From: Neoechinorhynchus agilis | Taxonomy: Eukaryota; Acanthocephala | NCBI GenBank assembly: GCA_051530055.1 | Contig: CM121343.1 | Location: 4,526,001-4,590,000 of the forward strand | Length of the DNA stretch: 64,000 bases | Direction of reading: 5' to 3' | Part shown: one piece after another, positions 13,879 to 26,600 of the stretch | Layout of the letters: each line of letters begins with the position of its first letter | How positions within the stretch are numbered: the stretch's first letter is position 1 | Notes under the pieces: model-generated | Database searches by the model: none | Told to the model about the DNA's origin: nothing | The model's input: the letters and a program-made list of their open reading frames with translations, nothing else | Position numbers and translations under genes: made by a program

Positions 13879-16173
13879 TGCCGCTTTCGTTAACAGCATA
13901 AACCTTTGATAATAAAAAAAATCATTATGCTAGAAACCAGAACTGGGAGTTTGAGATATGCTATTAAATCGATTTCAAAATCACTTAAAAGATACAACTT
14001 GGAATCCTTAAGGTTGAATGCGTAGTGAAAATCCAGGAAACATTGTGCCGAGTTGAAAAGCAATAATTATTTTCAATGCAATTTGGTGTACGATTTTCAA
14101 ATAGACAGTGAAATTTCGACCTTTCATCAGAAATAAATCATGTCCTAGACTCTATCAATCAGAACCTCTGCCCTGACTCAAATTACAGCCATTGTCTCAT
14201 AAACTATCGGTTCCACATACGAAACTTTTGTCAACTCGCCGATACTCCCCTTAGTTTCGTCATACGAAGTACTACAGCATCTCAATAAAATACCTCGAAA
14301 TTCGTCTTCTTAATCCGAAAACCCCAACCGGGCTCTTCGCTGCATCATCCCGAACTTATAGATTCTCTTACTGTCATCATAAATCACAGCTTTTAATATG
14401 GCATCTACCCCTCATGCCTGGAAACTGCTAAAGTTATCCTCCTTCCAAAAAATGGCCATCCGATTTCCACCGAATCATCCGTATAATATCCATTTTACCC
14501 GTTCTTTCAAAAATCATCGGAAAATGTTTTAAATCTCGCCTTCTTTCACTTCTCCACGAAAAGTTATCGCCCCTACAATTTGGCTTCCTACCCAGATTTT
14601 CTGCAACCGATGCCCTACTTTGAATTTATGACACGCTGCTACGCAACCTCGACAATAATCCCTCCCACGTCACCCGTCTCATTCAACTTAATTTATATAA
14701 AGCTTTCGACTCAGTGGACCATTCACTCCTTCTCTGGGCCTGCTCCCATTTTAGTCTCAACTTGTGGCAGATCCGCTGGCTCGAATTTTATCTTCACAAT
14801 CGCAAACAATACATTCACTGCCGTTCTACCCCTTCCATGGGCCTATCCCTCACCAAAGGCGTACCTCAAGGTGTCGTACTGTCACCACTTCTCTTTAATA
14901 TTTTCCTAAACGACCTCAAACCTCTCCTATCACTCTAAACTTTTCTTATACGCCAACGATATCACCCTCATCACTCAATAACCAGCCCAACTCTCCCTCT
15001 TCTGAACCTCTAAAGAAATCACACACATAAAAGATTTCTGCACCAATCACAAACTCTGCCGCAACCCCACATTCTCCCCCGAACTTCTAAATGACATCCT
15101 ACGAGTAACCTAGCTAAGAATTATTGGTATCCAATTTCAATCAAATTTGAAATGGGACTCGCACATCACTTTCTCGCTCAAACACAACACTTAAAATTTA
15201 TGTCCTCAAACGCCTCCAGCATTTAGGAATCCCTTCCTCCGATCTCTACAAATTTTACTTCTGCTTTATCTTACCTTTCCTCACCTACGGTTACGCCGTA
15301 TGTTGCAACCCTTCCAAATCTCAATTCCGTCATCTTGAAATGTTTCACGGAGAAGAGCCTCTGAAATTTGCATAGTTGATTTTCCCCGCTCACCAAATGC
15401 CTTTATAAAATTTACAACAAATATTCAAAACGCCTATTAAACCTATCTCAACAACACTCTTAATCCTAATTCGTTTCATCCTCCCTCTACCTCTGCTTCT
15501 TTTTCCATGCTGCCCAATCTCCTCGGATATCATTGCTCAAAATGAATCCGAAGAACGACCAACCTAGCAAAATCCGTCACCCGCTCCAAAATAAACAACC
15601 CCATTCATTGAACCTATCCTATTGATCGAGTGTTCACGACGACCGAGAGATACATGGTTTCTCTACTTTGAATAAAAAACTTGTTTTTATTGATGTTGTG
15701 TACAATTATTGCAAGTTAATTCTACAAAATTGATTGACAAGTTCTTAGTGCGCAAAAGACACAGTGCTTTACAAATGTGGAATATCTCGCATCCATGATT
15801 CAGCATCACTCATGAAATGGTTTCGGCTTTATGTATAGCATGAAAGCTCTTGACTGTGGTTGGGTGGATGATTTTTGGCAGAAGAAGGCGACAAAACACG
15901 ACTACGAAGACAAATAACATGGAACATTGGATGGAGGCTTAAAAACATAATATGCATTCATACCCGACCGACAACGAACTGGTGCTTCGTGATGTACTAG
16001 ATCCCACTCATTGTCTTATGATGATGAGGGTTTTTGTGACTGGTGGCTTCGATGTGCGCCAACAGCTAGAACGCAGCACCAAATAGTTGCATAAACGTCG
16101 AAACCCGGTTCGTGTATTTGTGTCTCTTTCCCTCATACACTCTCGAAGTGAGTAGCTTTCGTGAAAGTGGCAA
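13879..16173. other. Intergenic region largely filled by a LINE remnant
   Basis: The PI4KA polyadenylation signal is at 13911. From about 14150 to 15640 the sequence is the decayed LINE described separately. The remaining 500 bases before the secreted-protein gene at 16174 contain no supported feature. Confidence 0.6.
14150..15640 (+). mobile_element. Decayed non-LTR retrotransposon (LINE), RT remnant
   Basis: The + strand encodes, across several frames, the hallmarks of a Jockey/CR1-type reverse transcriptase: an ISILPVLSKIIGKC-like block near 14490, YKAFDSVDHSLL near 14695-14735, LTKGVPQGVVLSPLLFN near 14850-14900, and the active-site strand near 14945, where the usual YADD reads YAND. The C-terminal RT/thumb-like part (LGI-like strand, then a Cys-containing stretch) runs to about 15400. 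Frames shift and stops interrupt, so the copy is dead and incomplete; no endonuclease domain or poly(A) tail was recognised. The ends are approximate. The base composition is C-rich compared with its surroundings. Confidence 0.8.
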
Positions 16174-16746
16174 ATGATCAGTGAATCTATCAAAACTTTG
16201 ATATTTCTATTGGTCTCTTATATATTGACCGGTGTTGATTTATCAAACAAATTTGGCGATATTTCGGAATCCGATTGCAATGATCACAAGATGCTTTTCA
16301 CGGATTTGTATAAGAACACCATTTCCAGTCTAGTGGATACGATTTGTATGCATAAGGCGGGAGAATGTGTTCAAGTCTGTCATCTTGGAGCCGCTCAAGC
16401 CTATCGCCTTCTACTTGCGCCTCCAACTGAACTTTCTTTAAAGGAAATCTTAGATAAGAAAAGAGAAATATTAGATTCGGAGATGTCACCGAGCGTTATT
16501 AAAATCATCGATTCAATGATCACGGACAACGTTGATTCAGCCGAACAACTTTTACTTAACGCAAATACTTGTCTTCACTTTTATGGGCAACTACCCAATT
16601 GTCAAAAAGTGCTCAATAACCTAGTTAATAACTATAAGAAATGCTCGAAGAAATCATCAAAAAAGGCTGATAGTGAATGTACAGAATTCCTTCGCCGAGC
16701 TAATGCTGCTTTTCCGCAAATGATTGGAAGAGTGTCCGAATATTGA
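16174..16746 (+). CDS. Secreted cysteine-containing protein, 190 aa
   Basis: The product starts with a hydrophobic segment (TLIFLLVSYILTGV, residues 8-21) typical of a signal peptide. A mature helical-looking chain of about 168 residues follows, with nine cysteines: SDCND, DTICMHKAGECVQVCHL, NTCLHF, NCQKV, KKCSKK and SECTEF. No transmembrane segment follows, so it is probably exported. A lysine- and serine-rich patch (KKCSKKSSKKADSEC) lies near residues 154-168. I recognise no family. It could be a lineage-specific secreted effector or structural protein. It is a single exon and the ATG precedes the signal peptide directly. No close polyadenylation signal was seen. Confidence 0.75.
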   Translation: MISESIKTLIFLLVSYILTGVDLSNKFGDISESDCNDHKMLFTDLYKNTISSLVDTICMHKAGECVQVCHLGAAQAYRLLLAPPTELSLKEILDKKREILDSEMSPSVIKIIDSMITDNVDSAEQLLLNANTCLHFYGQLPNCQKVLNNLVNNYKKCSKKSSKKADSECTEFLRRANAAFPQMIGRVSEY

Positions 16747-18298
16747 TGCCAAGCACACAAAATTGATTATGTTCTCTATACATACCAATGCGTACGAACA
16801 CTTTAATCGGTTATGAAGATTGATGAAAAAATATGCGTATGTCTTAAGCAGGAGAATTCGCTTTTTTGTTTAAAATAACATAACCATTCATTCGCCTATG
16901 CTCACCGACCACACTCAGAACTTCATCAGTTCGCAAATTATTCCAACAAGATTGTACCGTCAATTCGTCAGATTGCATCTTTGTTGCTTGAGTTTCATAA
17001 TACTTCTCAAGTGGAGAACACATCACTTCTATTTTATCTATCGTTGTAGTCATCGACCAGACGAATATAGACGATCCTCAAAAATCAGAAAAACGGAACT
17101 GCACTTCTAGAAATGTTTAAAATTTATTCACGGTTGTACTGTTGAGCCAGTCAGCAATTTCTCATAGACAAATATACATGAAATACGATCAAATAGAGCA
17201 CCTTTTAAAATCTGCTTTAAGGCTTTCTTCGTAAGATTTTTCACCTACGTTCTGAACTAGATGACTACACCGTTATATGATACTTTTCATAAAGACTATT
17301 GAACCGATTACCAATCTGAAAAACGTCTTTGACAAGAGTTAAGTCTCCATTTAATCCACTCCCTTGTACATATTTTAAGTTCACAGCAACCAAACGTGCC
17401 AGAAAATGCATTTTTCAAATTCTGAAACAAAAGTCATTTTTACGGTAGAGGTAATGATGCACAGAGTACCCATTGTTGAGAACGTTCAGCGTAATGTTCT
17501 CCTGCTTTTAGAACGCGAAATACTATAAAGGATGTGTTAAACGTTTGGTCGAATTCTATGCCAAGGCTGGTAACTTCGATAGCCAGGTTATTAGAATTAA
17601 ATTACTCTCTACACGAGATAATGGTCATCCGTTGCCGTGGTCAGTCTCAAAAGTTTTATCTCGTGAGCTTTAATAACTTCGAATGAAACCTAGTAATAGG
17701 GTTCTATTCATAAATTTTATCTCTTATTACTAATTACTTAGGTGACAACGAAAAAATCAACCCGATATGTTGAATTACCAAAATACCGTAGTTTAAAATT
17801 GAAGAAATGATCCATAGATTATTGGAAATGTCAGAAACGTTGTCTAAATGTTTTAATGATTAAATACAAGGGCAAACTTCTTTGTGGAAACTAGCACATC
17901 AAACTTAGGAGTTCTTAAAATCTAGTAACTGCAACATCGTTCCATGTACAACTGTAGCATTTGTAACTTTCTAATTGGCACTGTATATCAACGATTTTGT
18001 TGCATGCAGCGGCATAGAAAATAATAAAAGCAAATTATGCGAGTTGAGCAACACAAACTTCTAAAACCCGAGCGAATTTCGAATATGCACTTCTGGAGCG
18101 GTCTTAAAAATAGCTTGCAATCTTTCCGAAGCTTACTTGGGCCGAAGAAAAAGGAAAATTTACACATTTAATTTTTTTCAAATTATATGATCTAAATATG
18201 CGTATGGGTTACTATGGTTACTTTAGTTCTATTAGGAAGGTAAATATGAATGTCGTATTACCCTTCTTCACCTATCATCGTCCAGCAAATACATCGCG
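16747..18298. other. Intergenic region, nothing recognised
   Basis: About 1.5 kb of AT-rich sequence between the secreted-protein gene and the tubulin-like gene. Open frames on either strand are short and show no similarity I can name. A CCAG acceptor-like site lies 13 nt before the next start codon. Confidence 0.5.
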
Positions 18299-19618
18299 AT
18301 GCCAGAGTACATTCAAATACAGGTTGGTGGATACGGAGCGAACATTGGTGCATATTGTTGGGGACTATATTGTCTCGAGCACGGCTTAAATTACGAAGGT
18401 CGGAGTTTATCAGGTCCTCCATCGGCATCCATCCATTCATTCTTCAACGAAATTGAACCATGTGTATACAAACCAAGATCTATCTTCGTTGATACAAATG
18501 CAAACGATACTATGAGAATTCAAAGCAAAGGCCATTTGAGGAAAATGTTCGAAGGTCAATTCGTTCAAACATTGTCGGACTTGGAGTGTACATCTTACGG
18601 TGATTTTGTATATGATTCAAAGCGAGATGTCTATGCAGATTCCTCGGATGTCATTCGAGCTGAGGTTGAAAGAACCGATCAACTAGCAGGATTCATCATT
18701 ATCAATTCCGCGAAGGCCATGTCGGGATCTGTGTTAAGCCAGCAAATACTAACAGGTCTTGCTGACAAATACCATCGTAAGACGAAAATTTCGTTTACAG
18801 ATTTTCCAGCCATTGGAAAGGAAGCACTTGCTGTATACAATGCAGTATTGTACCAAGCCAACACCGCTGAATTAACTGATTGTACCTTTTGCTTGGATTT
18901 TGATTCAATCGGAGCATGGTATAAGGATCGATATTCAAAAGAAAACGCAACTTTTCAAGACGGTTGTAAACTTATTTCCCAGGCAATCAGTGGAGTCACA
19001 ATGTTCGATAGGCTGTCTAAATCTCGAACCGGCGGATTATGTCAAATGATATCGAACCTACAAATGACAAGAAAACTTCATTTTCCCATTATGTTCTTCA
19101 GTACTGAGATTGACAGAAAAATATCCACATGGGAACTAACGCGAAAGGTTTTCAGACCGGCATCTTGCCTATTGACCATTGATACCCGTGAAGGAAGTTT
19201 CATGGGTTGCAATTTCAATTACAGAGGAATTGCAAGTAGAAGAAGTATACATGACGATCTTAAGAGGATACGAGCGATTGAGCCATACAAAAGTTATGTC
19301 GAGGACGCAGTGATAAATCTTGACTATTTGGCAGATAAGCCAGTGCGTCATGGAAAGGGAGGCTTGGACTGTATGGATTGTTCACTTCTCCTGGCTTGTC
19401 ACACTACAGGAGTTAGGCAACTTTGGGAAAGAATTGCAATCCGAACTTCAGTTCTCCACAGCAAAGCAATGTTATTGCATCATTTCGATGTCGATTATAG
19501 TATCCTAATTTCAGAAGCAGCAAACATGATCGTGGATTTGGCTTCAGAATATCAAAGAATGGAACCTATTCAAACAAGCAAGGTTTCTCGTACGGAGGGG
19601 AAGAAGGTCCCGGTATGA
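18299..19618 (+). CDS. Highly divergent alpha-tubulin-like protein (likely pseudo-GTPase)
   Basis: The 439-residue product aligns end to end with alpha-tubulin (about 450 aa). The N-terminus IQVGGYGANIGAYCWGLYCLEHGL matches the alpha-tubulin [23 protein letters not shown] block. HFPIMFF, the late-domain block around VRQLWERI, and the C-terminal helix (residues about 390-425) also align. The nucleotide site is degenerate: the GGGTGSG loop reads SAKAMSGS, GQAG reads GGYG, and the catalytic Glu region (VDLTEFQTN in alpha) reads QMISNLQ. The acidic C-terminal tail ending in EEY is replaced by a basic tail (SKVSRTEGKKVPV). The gene has no introns and has AATAAA at 19665. The intact frame argues for a functional gene that is unlikely to polymerise as a normal tubulin. 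It is neither gamma-tubulin nor misato-like, since the best residue matches are to alpha. Confidence 0.85.
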   Translation: MPEYIQIQVGGYGANIGAYCWGLYCLEHGLNYEGRSLSGPPSASIHSFFNEIEPCVYKPRSIFVDTNANDTMRIQSKGHLRKMFEGQFVQTLSDLECTSYGDFVYDSKRDVYADSSDVIRAEVERTDQLAGFIIINSAKAMSGSVLSQQILTGLADKYHRKTKISFTDFPAIGKEALAVYNAVLYQANTAELTDCTFCLDFDSIGAWYKDRYSKENATFQDGCKLISQAISGVTMFDRLSKSRTGGLCQMISNLQMTRKLHFPIMFFSTEIDRKISTWELTRKVFRPASCLLTIDTREGSFMGCNFNYRGIASRRSIHDDLKRIRAIEPYKSYVEDAVINLDYLADKPVRHGKGGLDCMDCSLLLACHTTGVRQLWERIAIRTSVLHSKAMLLHHFDVDYSILISEAANMIVDLASEYQRMEPIQTSKVSRTEGKKVPV

Positions 19619-20604
19619 TTTAGGCGACAAAGTATTTTGGAAAGCTTTAATTAATTTTATTATCAATAAAATTGAATGAAATCGGCGATTCAAGCAAGGG
19701 GTATGATTCCTTCATTCGCATGCTTTGCAGCAGAAGTCTTGTTCGCGCTCCATATTCATAGAGGTGCAATAAACGACCACGGTGATTAATAAGATAACTA
19801 ATGGAATCGCATTCGCATTCACAAATAAGGTTTAATCAGCGAAATCGATGATCACTTTTGGCAAAATAAGCGAAAAAATTCGATTTTCAATTAAAATAAA
19901 TTTTTATGGGCATTCTAAGGATAATATTCTGCAATTGTTAAGGAGCAGGTAAAGGCCAAGCCAAGTACGATTTTTATAAGAGCAATCATGTAGAAGACGC
20001 TTCCATACCCTTAAAATCAGAACGATTTGTACGACACGTAGGAAGGTTATGATCGGCCGTAGTTCGCTCAAACGCTTGCAGTATTGTGAAAGTGCTACAA
20101 TCCAAAAGGAGAAAAATAAAATCCTGGAATTTGTCTAAGTTTAGGATTAAGCATAGATTTTGTAAGTATAATTAGCATTAAGTTTATAATACTAAAAGTC
20201 GTTGATATTTACTATAAAACCAGTAAAAGTTCTTTAGGACCGTAGTTATAATAAACGTTACTCGAGTGATTGGGAATCATAATAATAATGGATGATGAAA
20301 AGCTTAGTACTAAAATGTTTTCTTTTAAAAGTTTTCGGTGTAGCTTGATTCTCACATTTAGTTTTATTTATATCGGAAATGTGGAAAATCAAACTAACTG
20401 TTAAGGGAAATCTCTTGCAGCGAAATATGTGCTAAAATGCACACGTTGATAAAAAAAACTCACATTTAGAGAAGATGAAAAACAAAAACCGCAGCCTATA
20501 TGAGGTACGATTGGGTTTTGAACACAAACACTCATTCATAGAAGAAATCTTTGATCATAGTACACATTACCTCGAATGAAATTCATATAATCGTTTGGAA
20601 ATTG
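19619..20604. other. Intergenic region between two convergent genes
   Basis: The tubulin-like gene and SZT2 converge here. The polyadenylation signal of the tubulin-like gene is at 19665, and a minus-strand AATAAA for SZT2 lies at about 20363-20368. Nothing else is supported. Confidence 0.5.
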
Positions 20605-23600
20605 TTATACAAGGTTGTTCCACAAAAAATAGCAAGCTGAGTTGACAAATGCATTCACACAGGCAACCGCCATTTCAGTCGGAACATTTTTAGACCTTCG
20701 AACCACGTCAATTAACTTAAATTACAAAAATGATACGAAACACAATATTAACCGATATACTTACCATAATTGCGTGGCCATTGAACGTACCAGTTGATAT
20801 ATTGCTAGGTATACTCCCACTATGGCGGCTGAGTCGATCTATTGATGGATTGTCGGGTGTGACTTCATCCATATTTAAACCGCCAATACTTAAACCACCG
20901 ATTGAAAACGCTGATTGGTTTACTTTAATCAGAATAAAAGCCTCTGTTATTTCGAATTCACCATATACTGATAACTGTGAAGTTCCGGATTTTCCAGTAA
21001 ATACAAAGCTTCGTCCGGGTTTTATATCGCCTGCAGCATGCACTCCAGAAAACAGACAAATGTATGTTGTACCAGATTCATGGAATGAACTCGCTGAAGT
21101 TTTCGGCGATGTAATGTATTCAAGAAATCGACTTGCCAAATCCCCTTGTAGATTGACTAACGATTCTAACCTCGAATCCAGTTCGGTTAAGCTATTTGAA
21201 ACAGTATGGCATAACAAATCCTCAAATTCATTAAACGAGAGAGGAGGCCCTCGCCCTGTAACATTGTTTCCTTGATTTTGCGAGTTGCAATTCCATTGGA
21301 CAAGCCGTGTCCAAAGTCGGTCGCGGAGAAAAGATTTCGAAGCATCGGACACTATGTTTTGGAAAAATGCCCTTGTGGATATTGAAAAAGCGTTGATTTT
21401 GTGTTCAATATCCGCAACGACTGTTTCATCACGTTTAGTGACTAGGAAAGTCGAATGAACGGGTAAGATACTTCCGATCGCGTTTAGTTTTATTATATCA
21501 TCAGATGCTTCCCATGCTGGAGAACTTGATGTGCTGGATGGTGATGAAGTCTTAGTATTCCTTTTCAAAGAATTTTCAGCTGTATTGACAAAGTTGGAGG
21601 ACTTGACACTGACTTTATGTGCTTCATTAGCTAACGGAAGTAAATCACTTTTATGCATCATTATTGTAAACGCAGTGATTTTGACAGAGTTGACAGAATA
21701 TCGATTTGTAACTTGAGGTTTACTTGGCTGGAAAGCAGATAAAATCGACTCATCGTTAATTTCACTTAAAGTACAAGTCGAGCCTGTTTGTGGAGACGGA
21801 AAATATGCTAGACGGCATACATTGAAATGTGGATCGCTTTGGCTCGAGTGAAGAATAAAGCTTGGACTCTAAATTACAATATGAAATGCATAAAAATAAA
21901 ACATTTAAAGCGTTTTTCCAAGATTAACTATAAGCAGATTCCCAAAAATTCTTGATTTGAGTCTTAAATTGAAATGATGGACTCAATTACCTCATATCGC
22001 ATGTTCATTTTTCTGACATCAATACCATATTCCTCAACATGGACGATAATATATTCAAAGACGTCAGCTGGCATAGCTTGGATATCGATATACCAATCCT
22101 CTGATTCACACGTAAAAATAAAAATCAAATTAGGAAATACGTACCCTGCCAAGCGATATTTCTGGCATATATTGGTCGATCAGCATAATAGGTAAGAAAG
22201 TCATGAAGAAAGACGATGACAGGGAAATTCTCCGTTAGAGTCTTTGATTGGTTAACGAGGTACTGGTAAAGTAATCTCAAGTGAAAATCATACGTAAAAG
22301 AGTTAAAGTGAGTTATATCGCGTATCCGATCACCGGCGTCTTCCAAACTGGGTGTGGATAGTAGAATGTCGCTGGCATTCGGTTCATGTTCGTAGAAATA
22401 TACTTTCACAACAAAAAAGTGACCAAGTTCCTCCGAACTCCTCACCATTTCGATCAAGACAATCCCGACGCCTCGAATAGTTTTTTGGATTACAAGAGGA
22501 GACGTTCCTTCAGTAATGACAACTGGAGAGAATCCCGCAGTGCTCAAATAGTTTTGATATTGTTGAAAGAAAAGATTGGCCATGTCTTGTCGCCATAGTG
22601 GATCATCCCCTTCGTCATATTCTTCATCCATCCGCATATCGTCTCCGGTCAATATCTGACAGTCGTGATCATCCTCTGCAATAGTTTCATTACTGTCTCT
22701 ACAGCCTCCTTTAACAATCGCTGAGAAGCTTCTTAGCCCGTACGACCCAGTGACGGATCGATTGACTTGATTCCGATGTTCGTTAAAGCTTGGCAACTTT
22801 CGTTGTCTTGTATCTTGTAATTCTGAACTAAACTTGGATTTAGCTGTCGGCGGAGAATTTGAATTGCATTGAATAGGCATTGCGGATGAGTCTAAAGTAA
22901 GACTTAACTGTGATTTAATGCATTCACGGACGTTGTTATAGAAAAGTAGAGGAGTAGCGACCGAATGTAAGCACCGACTGTTTTGTTTGAGGATATTAAG
23001 AGTGTTCACCGTAATCGGTGCTTTTTGACGTACAAGCCAACTTTCATAAAGAGTTCTCAATTTGTCCTCGCAATAATAATTTTCGTGATAAATCGATTTT
23101 AATTCCAATGCCCACTTTCCAAATAGGCTAACCGGATCAGGCTGTTGATCGCATGCCACAACTGGTGCAACAATGTCGATCGGAAGTGCCCTTTTTATCA
23201 TTAAATAATCATCGAAGCTACTGCACTTGTATGGATCAGAATATCCGATCTTTCGATTTTCGAACTGCACCGAAGGCGTTGCACGGTGGAGTATTGTTAG
23301 AGCGTTTCCGGCATTCTTTTTAACGTCGGAGCTTGTGCATTGGTCAGTCGTTCCTACCAAGACAGAAGACATATCATGTGAGTCGGCTGGAGAATTGATT
23401 GAAAAGATGTTCAGATTAAAGAAGTTAAGCTGTTGAAGTAGAATTGAAGTTAATAGAGTTCCACGTCTCGCGTGCAATCGACAAATCTTGTTCATTTGTG
23501 AGCATACAGCATCGGATAGAGATGATGACCAGTTATAACAATAAAGGGTAATTGTATCGTTTAGAACGTGAAGTATAACAAAAGATTGCCTTGGAACGCA

Positions 23601-26600
23601 AAATCGACATTCCTTCTGATCGCATTGAATAGGTTCATACCTCATGCAATAGCACGAAGTATAATGCATCGATTCTTCTACTGGTTCACTTGGCATAGTT
23701 CCGTTACTGTACATTTTGATCCACAAATCGATATCGCGGACCATCACCACAATATCAACTGGCACTGAGTGCGTTTCCGTACTCAATGAACAAATAATTT
23801 TTTTGATGAACTGATGATTGTCGTCGCAGATCACATATTCATCATCCGATGATCGATGATAAAGAACGATGTCCAGCCGAATTTTCGCCCTCAACCATCG
23901 AATAAACTGGTCCAGTGCTCGAAGGACTAAAAAATCGTACGGCAGAGCATGTCGCACCTTCTTGAATTCCGTATCGTCTAAAAATTCTATCAGACCTAAC
24001 CATATACAGTGAAATACTCACATTTTGAATTCGCGAAGTCTAACCATTCCAATATAAACAAGAACTTTGAAACTTTTAAGGAGCCATAATAGTAAGGATG
24101 GTCTTGGTAAGTAATGGTGTTGTAAGCAGTTTGAACTGCACTGCTTCGACAAAAATCAGTGTTTGCACGCTATTTGCAGAAAGTTCATTTTATTAGGCAG
24201 TAATATTAGTCAAGGTATTTTAGCCAAAAAAACCTTTAAACTTTACTTACCGATAGAAATAAAAGATTTTCCCTGTATATTGAACATAACCCTACGTCTT
24301 CTTACGTTAAAGCATACGCTTCTCATTTGGAACTATTTAACAAAGCGACTTAAACTTCCAATTTATTTTTATAGAGAGGGTCGAGAGAGTTTGCCCATTC
24401 GACCTTGTTAAATTTATTGTTTTTTGAGTCGTGTCCAAATTAAAAATATTTACTTTTATACACGAAACGACAGTTTGTCTTAAACTAAGGTTCAAATATG
24501 TGTTCAATTTCTGATTCTATAAATGGATTAAACTGAACAAAAAAGACGACTATATGAGGTGGGAAAAACCTGCAAACTACAATGCGATGTTTGGTAACAC
24601 GGGATATACCTTTCGTGAAAATGCGAATTCCGGAGATGCAGTTGACGATCTTCCTCCTAGATGCGATTTAAGTCTAAGTAAAAACTTTAGGCAATAATAC
24701 TAACGGCTTGTTGGAGTGCGAGGAGAAGCCGAATCCATAGTTATGATGGCTGGAAAAGGATCCGATAAAACCATGTATTCTGTTAGAAGAAGAATCATTG
24801 CATTTGTAAGGCATGGTTCCACTTTCGACATAAGATCATCTACATCAAGTTCCCCTCTTTTCCATATCCTTAGTTTTAGTGTATACCTCGACGATTCATA
24901 AGGACTGGAGTTCTTGTGCGGTATAGGTCTTATTTGCATCCATTTGATGAATCCCTCGCGTCCTTTCGATATGAATGTATCCAGACAATCACTTCGTAAG
25001 CTCGATGGATGTTGAAGGTTAACAAACAATCCATTGCAGTCGCAGATTCCAGCTTCTATCCATGCGACTCCTTGATTTCCAATGCCAACTGCGCGGTAAA
25101 TAGTGTGAATGAAGCAGAAGCACAAGTCGTTCTGGGGAACGACTAATGATGCGGCAGATGAAGAAGGACAAGACATCCTGGAAGGAGTTAGAGCATCTCC
25201 GGATAACATATAAGTGCCAGGATTGTACGATAAGGTCGGAGTAGTTAGTCTGTTTGGTGAATAGGCATCTTCGGAATAATTTGGAACTATTAGGAATTGA
25301 CTTAAAGCTTGCTTTAAGTAATGCATATATTCGCTGATATAATTGTAGTTTTCACACTCGGTCACCGCGTAATAATATACATGCTCACGATCCTGATTTC
25401 GTTTTATAAACTAAAGAAATACACATTGTTGTCTGAATCAATTGAAAGCTAAAAAAAGCGCATACCTGAACGTCGTCAGCGTATAATCGGCACTTCGAAT
25501 TACGCTGTAAAATCTCTAGCAGCTCCGCCAGTGTTTCAGCGTCCAACCGTTTTGATACCAATGGAATTATATGATCCTTTACGGCTTGATCTAGATCGCC
25601 ATTTAGGTTTAATTTTTGAAAATTTTTTTTACCAGGTTCATTGAGACCATATACGTGAATGGCTACAGAATTGATGCGGTTACTCGAACCTGCAAGTGTA
25701 GGCGCCTCCATTGTACTGTGAGTTAACATATTTTCGTAATCAACGAAGGATATCGGTCTTCGTTTGTACTTTAATTCACGGAAATCGATGAGCGAGTCAG
25801 GATTCGATATGTCATTTGTACTACCAGCGTCTCCTGCACTCCTATATTCGCCCAAATAGTTTTCTTTCACTCTAATTGTACAGTATGAACAAAAAGATAT
25901 TAAATGGTTAATTTTGACTCACATCATGTAGTAAATTGAAGCAGTCTCTATTCGCCTATATACAAACATATTGCGTCGATTGTAAATAATGAAGCTATGA
26001 AGTGCATTTTCAACAGTCGCGAATCCTAAAATGATTTTTTGATACTAAAAAACTTTGAAATGCAGCGGATCGTTTTCGTATTATACCAAGGGGACCTCAG
26101 TAATTTTTTTATAGACTAACGGTGGAAGCGTAAATCGAACGTTTAGTCTACTCAAGAAGAGCATAGTATATTTTTAAATATAAGCACTCCATGGATTATA
26201 CATATTTGCGAGCTTATAGATTTAATATTTTGAAATAGGAAAACGTTGCAAAATAATATTAAGGAAGGCTCAAAAATGCTCCAAACTGCGACGTTCAGAT
26301 AACTGCTTTTACATACCTTTAGTGTGCTTTACATTCATGGTCCTTAGTCTTGGATGGAGCGTAAAAATGACTGTCCATTGCAGATCACAGGCGAACTGCC
26401 CTGGCTTTAATGAAAGATCAAGCTTAGCGGCCAAGTATTTATCCTCTTGAACATTTTCCGCTAAATATATTTTGTTAGATTTTATTCCTTCAAAAAGGAT
26501 AATACTAACTCGAGCTTAAGTTTCCTTCGTCTTCATCGGGTACAAGAAATGGCGCGCACATCCGTGTATCCTCAAGATCAATCAGAATCATTTTCTTGTT

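Noticed and set aside
14714-14938. Host gene at 14.6-14.9 kb
   Set aside because: The frames are pieces of the decayed LINE reverse transcriptase, interrupted and without host similarity.
20730-21275. 181-codon plus-strand frame
   Set aside because: It lies antisense to the C-terminal exon of SZT2, whose splice sites and protein similarity are on the minus strand.
24163-24411. LINE C-terminal fragment inside the SZT2 intron
   Set aside because: A short stretch (YLTKRLKLPIYFYREGRES) resembles the tail of LINE proteins, but no reverse-transcriptase motif is nearby and the match is too short.
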